64,000 nucleotides of DNA, from contig VUYV01000011.1 of the NCBI GenBank assembly GCA_008711295.1, positions 62,001 through 126,000 of the forward strand, read 5' to 3'. Origin of the DNA: Anarhynchus alexandrinus. Its lineage: Eukaryota; Chordata; Aves; Charadriiformes; Charadriidae. The notes below the pieces were generated by a model that was not told the origin of the DNA, made no database searches, and saw nothing but the letters and a program-made list of their open reading frames with translations. Each line of letters starts with the position of its first letter. Within the stretch, counting starts at the first letter, position 1. Positions 37,401-50,000 of this stretch are shown here, piece by piece. The translations under genes were made by a program, and so were the position numbers.

Positions 37401-40221
37401 GTGGTAGCTCAGGCTTAACACATTGGAAGAGTTGTGGATTGTGGTCCAGGGCTTACAGGCATATGGAGAGGGTGCAGGTCTGTAGTGTCAGGCCTCAGAC
37501 CATGATGTCATTTCCACAACCTCTTCTCCAATCCTTACAAAGCTTACTGAAAGCATGCTTCTGTCCATGATCCCCTGTGACTCAACCCATGTTGATAAGC
37601 AGCAATACCATTCATCATTCACTTTATGTTGTTCCAGAACCTCTCCTGAGAACATGTCATCTGGAAATATGCCTCTCCTCAGCACAGATACCATCTTGCC
37701 TCAACAATTCTGTCATCCTGACTGCTTCTGTGATTTATTGGTTATTGTTGTTGAGACTGGAGTAGTCAGATGCTGTTTACTTGTTGATTAGTAAATAGAA
37801 GTTTCATAAGCATAAACTAGTCTTTTCAAAGTAGCATGAAAGGTAGCTGACGTTCTTGATATGAAGCAAGTTTACTACCAGTCTCTCTTCTGAGTAAAAT
37901 AATTGGAAGGTCCCCCCATGGCCCACTGAGCACAACTGACCTCATTTCTGCTTTGTACATAGAACTTGATGTTCTGGACTCCTGTCGCCTCAGGACTGCA
38001 TTGCATTGATCACTTCCATAATTCATTTTTTCTGTGAATGAGATATCACTGTTTTGCTGCCAAAGGAATTGAGTGAGTGATATCCCTGGAGCTGATGCTT
38101 AAGGAATATCTTTAAGATCTACACTCTTCCCAACCGATGGATAATTTATTTCCTTTGCTTTACGGGTTCTTGAGAAACTCTCTGGCAGGAGAATATTGTG
38201 TTTCTTCCTTTTTATATTAAATATCAACAGTTTTATTGTGTTATCAGCTTTATTATATCACTCGGGGAGCTTGTAGTGTATTATCTGAAATGCAAGGGTT
38301 ATCCCTGTATAATGAATTCTAAACATCCTCTCAAAGTTCAAGATGACGCAAATTAGCTAAAGGAAGCTACCAAGTATGCACAGCTCAATTTTTGATAATG
38401 CACAGTGTGCAGTCAAGAATACAATGATGAAGCTCTTCTGGTTTTTGTAATAATCTTTTTTTTTCTGGGCAGGGCACTTGGTATTATATGTGACAGTTTT
38501 TAGAAAGTTTTCAACTATGTACTTATTTCAGGGAAAATGAGCCATAAATTTTAATAAAAGTGCTGATGAATTCAACCTCAAGACTACAGGTACTTTTCAG
38601 TTTGAGTAGGAAACTGATCTTGCCCATCTGTTCTACAGTTCAATAACGTCTGTTCTTCAGAAGGGCTGTTAGGAAGACCACAGCATTGTGTCTGGTTAGC
38701 ACAGAGTGCTCTCCAGAGTGGACTTTCTGTGGACCTGCATGCACCAGGGTCTAATCTAACACATAGCTACAACGAATGCAGGGGACTCAACCCCATGACT
38801 GAAGAAATCTGAATCCTACATCCCACCCGAGGCAAGCACTTCAAAAAACCTTTAGATTAAGTCTGTTGGTGATGACTGAATTACCTTCAAACTGTCAACC
38901 AAAGAAAAAATGTATATGTTCTCGGTCCTTTAGTGAGGTGCTTCTGCCCTTCAATATATTTATTCCTTTTTTCCTTGAGTGTGTTTGCCGGTCACTTCAC
39001 AACTCAATACACAAAATGCTGGGGTTTGCTAAACGAGCAGGAATTCTGTATTGACTTGCAAAGCTGTAGATATAAAGCTGCTATCTAGAATTCAGGCTTT
39101 GGGGTATTTACCATTGTTCTTGGAGTCATAAGCTACTTATCTCCAGGGGACAGAAAAGAACAACTTTTTCTTCGGAGTCATTACATTTAATAATTGAAGA
39201 TCGACATGCTAAGCAGAGTTTCTTTCCCTGGAAGCAAAAGCATTTCCTGCAGGCAATATATAAGGCTAAATTGGCAATGTGTCTCATTCTGCTTACTCCA
39301 ACGATTCTGACTGTGAATTTTCTCAGTTTTTACCATATGCCGAGTGGATTATGAATGTAGTTAAAACTGCAGAGCAGAAAACATCAAGCAAAACCAGTAA
39401 GTCAATTTAAAAAGGACTTAAAACACTGTTGGGAAATGTTTTTTCATACAAAAAAAAAATTTAAAAAAATCAAACTAGACAATTCTGAATATGAAGTCAG
39501 AAAAAGCTAAATTCTGTCTGAGTTTTGAGGTTGGTTAAGCTGGGAGGGGTTGTTTGTTTTAGTTGGCTACGTTTAGTTACATGAAGAGGGAAGGAAGGTA
39601 CCTTTTAGTTTTGACTACATCATTCATGGGTCAAATCTAAACATATAATTAATCTATATAAGCCCATGTAGCAGTAGGCCTGATCTGTCTGTGGGTTGTT
39701 ATTTTTTTTTAGAGCTGGCTTAGAAAGCACCTTGTAAGGGTTACTATAAAGAACTTAAAAAGCTGAATCCTCCAAGAACAGAGGAGGAATTACATCCTTA
39801 CCTTGAATATGTGCTTAAACCTTTACGTACTGTCCTGCACTGGCACTGCAGTTCAAATACCTTCAGGGAGAAGGAAGCTTCCTAACCATTTTTCCAAGGG
39901 AAAGCCCTCAAGCAAAACCTAAACTTAAGCCAAAAGTCCGGACTCAAAGTCAAATCTTGTCAAATGCTAAAAGAGTTTAAAGTTCTAACTTCCCATTGGG
40001 TAATAATTTTAAAAGGGAAACTATTGAGCTGGAGCCACTGGGTCAGGGGAAGAACCAGAGAGCCCCAACAACAGTTGCCAGCCCAGATAATGTGTGAATA
40101 TGCCTGTGTGCTCTTAGAGTATGGGAATAGTGTCCCCAAAAGCAAAAATATTTTTCCTTGGAAAAAAACCCAAACCTATGCAGCTACCCTGACAATAAAG
40201 TTCCTGACCATATTCTACTGT
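34481..40221. other. Unique non-coding sequence
   Basis: No exon or transposon is supported over about 5.7 kb. Frames of 119-134 codons (35736-36140 + and 37020-37379 +) carry no recognisable domain and are matched by shadow frames on the opposite strand. It holds the perfect inverted repeat at 35299-35338, listed separately, and T/GT-rich stretches near 36495-36530. Confidence 0.55.
35299..35338. repeat. Perfect 14-bp inverted repeat, 12-nt loop
   Basis: The left arm TATACCTTATTAAA (35299-35312) is the exact reverse complement of the right arm TTTAATAAGGTATA (35325-35338), separated by 12 bases. The pairing stops at both outer edges. An RNA copy could fold into an AU-rich stem-loop; DNA could extrude a cruciform. 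No adjacent gene gives it a role, and it lacks the ~22-bp stem of a microRNA precursor. Confidence 0.95.
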
Positions 40222-40366
40222 AGGAATTCTGTAAAATAAAGCTGTATGCCCATCCTGGGAGTGAGCAGCAATGTACATCTGTGTGANGTGTTGGAATTCT
40301 GTTAAACCTTCACAAATTTAGCTGTATGCCCATCCCGGGAGTGAGCAGCAATGTACATCTGTGTGA
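40222..40366 (+). repeat. Two-copy tandem duplication, 80-bp period, with an N
   Basis: The 46-base block at 40241-40286 recurs at 40321-40366 with one substitution (cctggga / cccggga). The upstream 'ggaattctgt-aaa' word also recurs (about 40223 and 40293), so the period differs slightly across the unit (about 70 upstream, 80 in the main block). The only ambiguous base I noticed, N at 40287, sits immediately after copy 1. The first copy contains AATAAA (40234-40239) a few bases before the repeated block. This may be a real tandem duplication or an assembly or consensus error at a short repeat. Confidence 0.9.
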
Positions 40367-41499
40367 CCGCGTCCTCTGTTTGGTTTGTTTGTTTTTTTTT
40401 TTAATGAGCTTTAACTGTGCTATGTAGGGGTTATATTTCTTTGTTTATAAAAACTGCGTTTTCAGGGCTTGAACTGCATCTTTCTGCATGAGTGAAAGAC
40501 AGGGTCAGACCATGTCCACTCTGGTCTTGCCTTGCATAGCAAATCAAGGTTGGGACACTTGAACAGACCTCTCCTCTCAGGGAGGCAGAAGAAAAATAGG
40601 CTGCTTCTCTGGAAATGTGCCTTCTTTTTCTACCACCTTGATATGCCCAAGCACATAGCAGTGAAAAGGAGCAGTTACCCAACCCACTTATCTCTAGAAC
40701 TGGCTGACTCTCAGCTGCAGGACCTAATTTTTTTTTAAATGCCTCTCCAAGTCCATTAAGATGCCCCATGATGCTGAATGACAGTGTTTAGGACTATTAT
40801 GAGTACCGCCCCACACTTTCCACTTCACCTTATCTGAGTCGCGTACTACCCACATACCGGTACCTCCATACATAGGAGGTAGAGATGGCAGTGCTTCCTC
40901 TGCTCAGCAACCCCCAGTTTGTTTGAGGAAGTGCATTATTGAAGCACAAGTCAGTGGTTAGTCACTAGCCCCTCTCCATGGATTAGCTCAGGCCAGCCCC
41001 GGGTACAGACTGGCAGAGCTGAACCCCTGTGACTGGTTACACTGGGCTGAGTGAGGGCTGTCTCGGCAGCAGCTATCAGCTTGGCTCCCTCTGGCAGATA
41101 AATAAAGGGAGGGGATCTCTTCCCAGTCTAGCATGATCAGGCACAGTTAACAAGGTCAGCGGTGGCCTGGGGCAGAGGTTTCCTACACAGTCTGCTGCCT
41201 CCTTCCCAAAGCAAAGGAAAATGAACTCTTTCTTCGCAGCTCAGCTGAGCCTCCATCCCTCTGCTGTGCCGTGAATCATTGCAGCAAGTGCTCCCCTTGC
41301 GCAAAAACAACTCTGCTCCCGAGAAGCTGTTGGAGCCCCCAGGCCAAGCGGGTTACTGTCCCTCAGCTACATGCCTGAGTTTCCCCCAGGAGGGGGAGGG
41401 CTGGCAGGGGATGAAGCACAGAGACCAGACCCAGCCAGGCGGCTGATGTGAGAACAAGCCACCCTTGGGGGAATGGGATCCCTGGCACAGCCTCATGCC
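40367..41499. other. Unique sequence, GC-richer toward the CR1
   Basis: A (GTTT)n/T-run lies at about 40378-40402. From about 40800 to 41480 the sequence is visibly richer in G and C than the surrounding kilobases, but I see no CpG cluster, exon or recognisable promoter. A 'gataaataaagggagg' TATA-like word at about 41096 has no supporting downstream features. The 112-codon minus frame at 40431-40769 is unrecognised. Confidence 0.5.
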
Positions 41500-42151
41500 T
41501 TGCACCGTGCACAAGTACAGGCTGGGCAGAGAATGGATTGAGGGCAGCCCTGAGGAGAAGGACTTGGGGGTATTGGTGGATGAGAAGTTCAACATGACCT
41601 GGCAATGTATGCTCACAGCCCAGAAATCCAACCGTATCCTGGGCTGCAACAAAAGAAGTGTGGCCAGCAGGTTGAGGGAGGTGATTCTGCCCCTCTATTC
41701 CACTCTTGTGAGATGTCACCTGGAATATTGTGCCCAGATCTGGAGCCTCCAGTATAAGAAGGATATGGACCTGTTGGAGTGGGTCCAGATGAGGGCCACA
41801 AAGATGATCAGAGGGCTGGAGCACCTCTCCTATGAAGACAGGCTGAGAGAGTTGGGGTTGTTTAGCCTGAAGAAGAGAAGGCTCTGGGGAGACCTTATAG
41901 AGGCCTTCCAGTGTTTGAAGGGGGCTTACAAGAAAGCGAGAGAGGGACTTTTTACAAGGGTATGTAGTGATAGGACAAGGGGTAATGGCTTCAAACTGGA
42001 AGAGGGTGGGTTTAGATTAGATATGAGGAAGAAATTCTTTACTGTGAGGGTGGTGAGGCACTAAAACAAGTTGTCCAGGGAAGTTGTGGATGCCCCATCC
42101 CTGGAAGTGTTCAAGACCAGGTTGGACGGGGCTTTGAGCAACCTGATCTAG
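41465..42151 (+). pseudogene. CR1 ORF2 protein C-terminus, broken
   Basis: The frame opened at 41465 reads CR1 ORF2 C-terminal protein from about codon 12, with hallmarks [52 protein letters not shown] and [24 protein letters not shown] at 42062-42064 falls where CR1 normally has a conserved Trp (the '-VVRHWN-' region). The same frame stays open for 29 more codons to the usual CR1 stop TAG at 42149-42151 (preceded by SNLI). So this otherwise open fragment is interrupted by one nonsense codon. It has no own promoter and no start of its own, and is a fossil of the element rather than a gene. Confidence 0.93.
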
Positions 42152-42240
42152 TGGGAGGTGTCCCTGCCAATGGCAGGGGGGTTGGAACTAGACAATCTTT
42201 AAGGTCCCTTCCAACCTAAACCATTCTATGATTCTATGAT
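41500..42240 (+). mobile_element. CR1 LINE, longest copy in window (~740 bp)
   Basis: This 5'-truncated CR1 spans the C-terminal part of ORF2 through to the terminal 'ccattctatgattctatgat'. Similarity to CR1 is firm from about 41503 ('cacaagtacaggctgggcaga'); faint similarity may reach back to about 41450, so the 5' border is approximate. ORF2 encodes the endonuclease/reverse transcriptase that copies CR1 RNA at genomic targets. Only the region after the catalytic domains is left here, so the copy cannot move by itself. The 3' end is complete. Low divergence from the remembered consensus suggests it is the youngest CR1 in the window. Confidence 0.97.
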
Positions 42241-42527
42241 CTTCTAGTAAATGTTCAATAGGTCTGCATGACTAAAGGTCAGTGGAAACCTGACTGAAAG
42301 ATTTTAAGAAATACTTAAAGGACCAAATCTTGACAGTTTGATGTCTTAGGACTGGATTGCTTGGAAAATATTCACAGTGAAAGAGAACAGGAGTTATTAC
42401 CATTTTGTTCTGGCTCTCTGTTGCACCCATTTCTGGGCAAAGCTCTCCAGCTGCGAAAGCACTAGTTTGATTAGTTGACTCTACTTTTATTTTCCCATCC
42501 TATGACACAGAGCTAGTCCTACAAAAT

Positions 42528-42581
42528 CAATGATGATCTTTAAGGTCCTTTCCAACTCTAACCATTCTATGATGCTATGAA
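42528..42581 (+). mobile_element. CR1 LINE 3' tail (~54 bp)
   Basis: 'gatgatctttaaggtcctttccaac' followed by 'accattctatgatgctatg' is the final part of a CR1. It lies 287 bp past the end of the longer CR1 in the same orientation, and the intervening sequence is not CR1-like. It is an extremely short independent insertion or a leftover of an older one. Confidence 0.85.
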
Positions 42582-43962
42582 AGTGCAGGAGCATGGGATG
42601 GAAAAGAGACAACATGGGAATGGGAGAAGAAGCAGACCTTTAGCTGGGGGAGAAAAATAAATATTTTTTGAGAGGAAGAGAAAAAGAAACCACCTTCAGT
42701 GTGTATGTTGATATCAATAGAACAACACCTAAGAACAGCTCCAGCCTGGACTGAGTTGGCAATGTCTGCTTCAGTATAGACCCACAGTAAAGCCCTGAGC
42801 AGTTAATGGTCAGAAGTAGCTCAGTCTCCACCTTTCTTTTGATTCACTTCTTTTTCTCACCTGTGTCTTGCAAACAGCTCTGCAACTAGTCAGTCAGTAG
42901 AAAAACTCCCCTTCACTGCCATGGACGTTGGATCAGATTTTGGAAGAGTGGCATTTTAAAAACAACAGAGGAATTAAGAGTCTCCAAGCTAATTAAACAT
43001 GCTGGCACATGTACTGCTCCCTCCATCTGCCGTGCTTCAGACAGCTATGTGGCTAGGAACAATATTTCTTCACGTTCTCATGGCAGATGCCATATGGTTT
43101 CAGAAAAATCCTCTGGCCATGACTCCATTGGGCTATGAGTTTAAGCTTGCTCTAATATTATTGTTACATCTGATTTCATGTTAAGCAGTTTGTCTTACCT
43201 GTGACTTATTTTTTTCTTTCCAACTTCAACAGTCGGTTGATTTTAATTAGCTTGTGCACTCAAAAGAAGCTAGCCAAAAAGGTATGAATCCAATGTCTGA
43301 ATGAATTCTCTGACAAAAGAAACATGGGGAATATGATCATGATGTAAATCATGTCACTCTAAAAAAAGGCCCCAGCTCCTTTGGATTCTCATTCTCATCT
43401 TCTTTTCCTCTTTAGATACTGGGTCCAGTTAGTAAACACTGGATTTGTTCACTTGGTTTGTTTACATAATCAGAATCACTTTATGTGCTTCATAGGATAA
43501 TTCATATTAATTATTTAAATACGTACATTCAGAAAATAAGAATAGCAAAATCTGAACATGGGTATTCATATGAACTTGGTCAAAGGCTTTGCATTTAAGA
43601 CCTGTCTTTTCAACATTTTTCTGTGAGCAAGGTTTGTAACAGACACAGAGACATAGACAACTAACTGCAAAACAATATTATAGTATCAAGGCTCCTAGTT
43701 AAATCAAGCAGCGATTAGGTTAATTCATCACTGCTAAAGAAATGAACCCAGACAGTAGTCTGATTAAATGGGATTCTTACAGTGATTAAAAGCTTTTTTT
43801 CTATCCCTTTTTGGCTCTGATTAAAAAAAAAAAAAACCAAAGCCAAATATCTTCTTGGAGTAAATCTGCTTTAAGTGCAAGTTGACTCAAGGGAGCCCTT
43901 TTCTTCTCATGACTCTGCATGAGCCACCTGAAATTACTATAAATTATCTGATTTGTTCCAAG
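42582..43962. other. Unique AT-rich non-coding sequence
   Basis: No gene or repeat is supported. An A-run of about 13 lies at 43814-43826. The only frames are about 60 codons and unrecognised. Confidence 0.6.
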
Positions 43963-44023
43963 CTGCCACTGAGTTGCTCTGCGTCTTTGAGTGACTTTGT
44001 CTTTTAAGCCTCAGTTTCCCCAC
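43963..44023 (+). mobile_element. MIR-like SINE fossil (core and 3' part)
   Basis: The string starts 'ctgccact', passes 'gttgctctgcgtc-ttgagtgactt' and ends 'aagcctcagtttccccac'. That is the order of the MIR consensus (ctgccacttactagctgtgtgacc ... aagtcacttaacc ... agcctcagtttcctc) as I recall it. Divergence is high in the middle and low at the end. Only about 60 bases can be followed. As with the 10.9-kb copy, this would be an ancient amniote SINE. Confidence 0.5.
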
Positions 44024-47000
44024 CAAGCTTTGTCTGAGTGCTTAAGTACTGAGCGTGAGTGGTGTTGGGCTCAGGTCTGCTTTTCTAGAAAGACCTGGAA
44101 GTCCCAACCCATGTATTTTCCAGCACAGTTGTGGCAGCCCAGAGAGCACCTTGCTGCTTGTTTTTCTGTCACTGATCAACCAGAGTGTAGATTTATAACA
44201 TCATTTATCTTCAGGTGAGCCATTCTGAGTAACAATAAAGGGAAAAAAGAAGGCAGTAACCGGGCTATGGGCACCCCTAAGGAAACCTTGCAGTTTCCTA
44301 GAAACGCATCAGCAGCTCTGCACGTGATGGAGTGTGGTATTTAGGGAGGAAGGAGCTTCATTAGGGTTTTGCATCAGTTGTTTCTCTGGATAGCTGGGGT
44401 GTTAGCAGAGGTGTAAAAGCCTGCTGGAGGAAGGCTTGATGCTTGGGGTGGAGAAGAGGGGGTCCCAGCTGGGGTTCCCCCTGCAAAGAGGCCAGAAAGA
44501 GGAAATGCAGTGGTGCGGAATGAAAGGCTTTGTGTGAGCTTGTGAAGGGCTGATGTGGGAGACGAAGGACGCAGGCACCCCAAGGGATGGAGGAGACACT
44601 TTGATTCATTGCCAGCAGGCTGGGGTCTCCAGGGAAGTGTGAAGCTTGTTCCCCCAGCATTGCTGTGTCCATATCTGACAGATGAGGGTTCTTCTGAAGG
44701 CAAAAGTCTTTAAGTAGCTCAGTGGTGATGTCCATTGGTAGGCCTGCCTGATTACTGTCTGTCCCACCATGAGAGGTTGCTGAGGGAGACAGCAACCATT
44801 GCAATGGTCCCTACAACCTTCCCAGGCTGCAGCAAGTCCTCTGCTGAAGCTTTATAAGCACTAGGAGCTCAAAAGAAGAATAAAACAGTTTTTTTCTTAT
44901 TTTGCTGAGATGTCCAAAGGCCTGACCTGTCCTGAATAACACTTCAGCATCTCTTGCTGTCAATGGAAAGGGAGTCTGTTTCATTGGGACCTGTTGACAC
45001 CTCACAATGGGATCGAAGTAACCTGTATCAATTAAGAATCCCAAATAATCACTTCTCCATGGAGGGGGTATTGCAGGTGCTGGCTACAGCTGTTGGGGGG
45101 GTTCATTTTGCAAAGAGTAGGAAAAGTCAGTCCTTTTCACCAAAATCAGAAAAGAGACTGTAATTAGGTGGATCTCAGTTTCCTAATTCATGCTCTCATT
45201 GACATGCACGCGGCTTGCGCCAAAGGTTGGCAATACCCTGACCATCTCTCTGCTTCAGCTCTGAAGCTCTTTTCTTTTTCTTTTTCTTTTTTTTTTTTTC
45301 ATTTTATGAACAGGGCTTTCTGGATGCTATTTTATTTGGGCTGCTGCCTCTCAAGGAGAAGTAAACAGAGGGAAAAAATTGCCCTCAGGCCAGCTAGCAG
45401 ATATTTTTCTCCGTAAGTCAGAAGTCTTTAGAAGACCTTTCCTACTGAGCTGATAGGCTTTTAAATGGAATCCAGGGGCCATTTATGAATAGACTTGTCT
45501 AGCAATTACACAGGGAGAAGGGACTGTCATGTAGAGAGCCTCATTCACTTCTCTGTCACTTTACTGGCTGGAATTTTTTCTGTGGAATAACTTCAGCCCT
45601 AGTTGCATCATTCACAAATGGCAGAAAAACAGCAGAAAAGCAAGGCAAAATTAAATACTCCCTCTTGAGTGATGGATGCTAGCAGCGATTGTTAATACAT
45701 GCAGAGCCTTTTCCCTTCAAAACTATGCATTTCTTATGATCAGTGATTAAAATCTTTAATTTTTGTTTTCAGTCAGTAAATCAAGTTTTCTAAAATTCTT
45801 CCTTTGAACACTGAATGTAGAATGTAACATTTATTTCCTGTGTCTGGTGCTTCACATCTTGGAGGTCAGATAATGAATGATAGTAAATTCTTAAGGAGAG
45901 GCCTTTTTTGTTGCTTTGGGTTTTTTGGTTTGTTGTTTTGTTTGGTGGCTTTTCTTTTTTTAATCAATAGAATCCAGAGTGCTTTTCAAAAGAACACGAC
46001 GTATTTCCCAATCATAAAGTGGACAACCAAAGGCAAAAATAAATGGTACGGTTTGTCCAGAAGGAATGCAATACAGAACAGCAAGGCATAGCTAGAAACA
46101 GAGTCCAGTGGGCTGCTGACCTGTGTAGCAAAACAGTTGTATCTCCTTGTAAGGCTCCTCTTGCTTCTTAGTTTTTCAGGCTACCCAGTAAATGCCAGTG
46201 ATATTGAAACCTGTACCACCTTGTCTGCTTAGCTTCCAACAACAGAAGAGTGGCAGATGTTTGCTGCAGAAGGACAGATTTAGACAAGTAAGTGACAAAA
46301 GAAATTAAGGGACTGAGTGAAAGGGGTTGTTTTTAAGTAGCTCTGCCCATAAAGAATCTGTAAACATTACTAATAGAAATATAGCATCAGTCTATGGATA
46401 CCAGACTTTGTATCTACTGATATCCTTGCAGCTTATAACCACTTTCTTTTTCTAAGGTGTGGGGGAACCCCAAACCCTCTTATTCAGTCCTACACCTGAA
46501 CTATAGGTATTGCATAGATCATAGGTCAAGAAGAACCAGCAGAACATATAGTCTAAAAAATAAGGGCCACCAATTTTCGTCCCATTTCTCCTTTATTGAG
46601 ACCAGCACACTCAATTTGGTAAAAGCTTATCTTAGAAGGCATGTGGTCCTCAGAGGAGGATTTCAGAGACAAACAATCCAGCCTTGGTATGTTTTCTTTA
46701 TCAGTATATTATTCTGATTTTAAAACTGTATGTTTCAAATGTCATTTTACATTTCTATTTCAAATGAGAGTATTTTTGACTACTTCTGTGTTTGAACTTC
46801 CACATTCAAAACAGTATTTTAGCTAGTGAGCCAACGCAGTTTTTCAGGTTGCATCTATATATGTCCAAAGACATCTGAACTTTTTTGCTTGGCAGGCAAT
46901 CTTGCAATTGTCTGGCATTCAATCTCACTGGAAGAGGTCCCGAGATTTTTACCTCTTCCAGATGTGGTTTTTATGCCTGTTTATGTCTTGAATCAAAAAA

Positions 47001-50000
47001 CTACCCAATCTCTATGATATAATTAGCATTAAATGAAGCGCTTATCTGCCTGCCAATCCCTTTACAAAAATATCACAGGCCATATTAGGATTCTTCATTC
47101 TTCTTTAAAAAGTCCCTTATGCCTATGGGGAAAGATGGATTTTGAATTTCTATCCACCCAAACATATTATTTTCTTCATTTCCTTTGTTGATTGTTTATT
47201 ATCAGAAAAAATCAGCAAGTTTTGCCTTTGGTTTCTAGGAGACTAGATGTTTGCTCTGTACTTTAGGAATAGAAATAACAAACAGAAAACCAAAACAAGG
47301 TAGATGTAAATGGTCCTGGTTGAAAACATCAGGAGAACCATATAAGCATAGAGCCTATATATTTTTAAATCATGGTTTTATATTCATTTCAGGTCAGCAA
47401 TAACTGGAAATCTTTGCTGCTTGATAGCTATTTGGACATTATATTTTAAAATATGGCACAGGTCTCCTTCCAGTGTCTGTTATAGTGTATATTGGTCTAC
47501 AGAACAAATCACCCCTAATTGACACATATTAGATTATGAAGTTAACATTCATGGGGCAATGTAGAGAGTATTGTTGCTGCTGTCCTGGCTGTATTTCTTG
47601 TATTTGAGACAAATGTTTTCTATAAAGGCTGTAAAGTTAATATCATACTTCCTCAGGAGGGCATCTCAAACGTGACCTATGAAATGAAAGAGAAAAGAAA
47701 ATGCTTGTGCAGCCTCAAGGAGAAGTCAAGCAATACGTTTAGCCAATTACATTTTCTGAGGGGAGGCTGGTCAGGGTGCACAAGGGTATGGTACGCTGTC
47801 CATTCAATTTGTGTTTTTCCTGGGAATTTATCAGTACTTATGCCATTTGGTGATATATGAAACAGCAGTGGAGACATCAATCAGCAGAAACAACCTTGAA
47901 GGCATGATCTACTAATTCTGATGATTTTTGATTCTTCTTGTTGTAACCGATGCTAGTCTTCGATCAGACACTCAAACCATTTTCTTCATCAATCCTCTAT
48001 TTCCAGGGTTGTGATAGAAATTTGATAATCTCTATTGATTGTTCTTTCATGAAGGGAAATAGGAGACAGGTAACTCTGTCCTCTATGCCCTGGGCTGAGC
48101 CTGAGTGCCTAGCTCTGGATGTTCAGCCTGCCCAGAGCTGGTGGGGTCTACCAGCCATTAGTTTTCTGACTGTTCAGCGCAGCTAATCCATAACGTTTTC
48201 TTTCATGTTTACCTTATTTCATCGTATTTTCTCAAAAAAAGGACTTCTGCCTGTCCCATAGTCAAGGCACCCTTATACTGTGTTCCTTCAGTCTAACACG
48301 GCTATTCTTAATATGCTTCTGAAAAAGCAAACTGTTTGGAACATTTTAAGGTGACGATTAAGTAGTGCCAAACATAAACCAATGATTTAGAAAGACAAGC
48401 TTATGTTATCTGTCACTTCAGCAATCCTGCTCTAGCCCCAGTTAGATAGAATAGTAAATAGCAAAAAAAAAAAAAATGTGAAGAGATATGACAGAGTTCA
48501 GGAAATGCAAGAATTGGCAATTGTGCTCAAGCCAGGCATAATTTCCTTTTAAGTATGTGTGTGTGTACATATATAGTTGGCAAGATCCTGTATTTCCCTA
48601 CGGTTAGGCGTGTTCTTTCTTGAACAGGCAGACCAGATCTTTCCTGTCCATGGCAGAAGCCGAGCATGTCAACACACTTACAAGAGCCTTGGCAAAGTGC
48701 AGAGGGCAGCTGGAGTTGAGAGGCGAGTTAGATGAGCTGGGCTCTGTGAGCTTACAACTGTCAAATGGTGATAAAATATTACTTAGCGCTGTGAGTTGTA
48801 TAGCTTAGCAGGAAGCTGTGAGGTGTCATCGTTTGGACTGCCAAGAAGTGAATTTATCTTAAACTTGAAAGAGTGTTGATAAAACACGTCAGGGGCAAGA
48901 AAAGTTTCTGTGAGTGTGTATCTCTCTACCTATGTTATTTTACCTACATGCGCGTCACTTCAGAGCTCGTGAGAGGTGCTGATTTGACAGCCTCAGTGCC
49001 AGAACACACCGATTACCTGCTGAACATGCCCAGTCCTGACAGCAACGGGGCAAGCTTTGATATGCCTGAAAGGGCTATTCTCCAGCTCCTTCTTTCTGCC
49101 CAACTGGAATCAGATTTTCAAAGGCTCTTTTCTCCCTTTCAGGCACTCAATAACTTGGCATCCAACGTGCAAAAGCTGAGAATTTGGCCGCTGACCTTGC
49201 CAAACTGAACTCTGGCCATGAGGTCCCCGAGTCCCACTGTTGATATCTTACAGACACAGACCATTTTTGCTGGTCTTGGTGGTGATGTTGCTGATGTGAG
49301 CGTTTGGTCACTAAGAGCAAAACTGAGAGGAGCAGATGTGTTTTATTAAAGCTGCAGTGCAGCCAAAGTAGCCTTCTACTACTTTTTATGGCTGCATTAA
49401 GGTAAAGGCGACCGAAAAGTTGCCCACAACAGCTCTTCTCAGAAATCTATTCATTTCAATTTCCTTTTCATTGTTGGCTTTCAACTGCAGGGCACAAAGC
49501 TGCTGCCATTTCATAGATACTGTGCATAGACACTGCGCTGAATCCATCTTTACAGAGAATATTAATTTCAGCATCCACTTCCCCCACCCCCAAATGGCTT
49601 CTAGGCTCCATTTCCGTATGCTGTTAGTACAAAAAGATTAAACCAGCTAAAAAAGGTACACCATATAAAACATTTCTGGAATGCTATTGCTTCTTGTAGA
49701 TTGTGTCAGTAACCAGTAGAATAACCATAACAGTTGTACATTAAGAGAAAGCGTTCAAGATTTTTTACAGAAGAGCTATAAAGGAGGGAGAAATCTGATA
49801 AACACATGGGGTTTTTTCCTTGGTGGGTGTGAAAAGCAAAGCTTATTGCATCAACCCGACTTTCGTATCTGAAGCCAGTGGAATTTTGTTTCTTTCACGA
49901 TATCACACATGTTTTTACAAATCCTAATCACAGATGGAAAATTCTATGGCCTAAGAAAATATCTATAATTTTATTTAAAAAAAAAAAAAAGAACAATTGA

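Noticed and set aside
41030..41140. TATA-like 'gataaataaag' in a GC-richer segment as a promoter
   Set aside because: No CpG cluster, initiator, downstream exon or transcript evidence in the sequence.
41353..41824. Minus-strand frames of 99 and 153 codons over the CR1
   Set aside because: Antisense shadows of the plus-strand CR1 ORF2 remnant.
44361..44804. 147-codon minus-strand open frame
   Set aside because: Two other minus-strand frames overlap it in the same GC-richer patch; no known domain.
46505..46555. Possible old reversed CR1 tail ('agatcataggtcaagaagaacc...atagtctaa')
   Set aside because: Too diverged to separate from chance by eye; the clearer case at 34196-34242 was kept instead.
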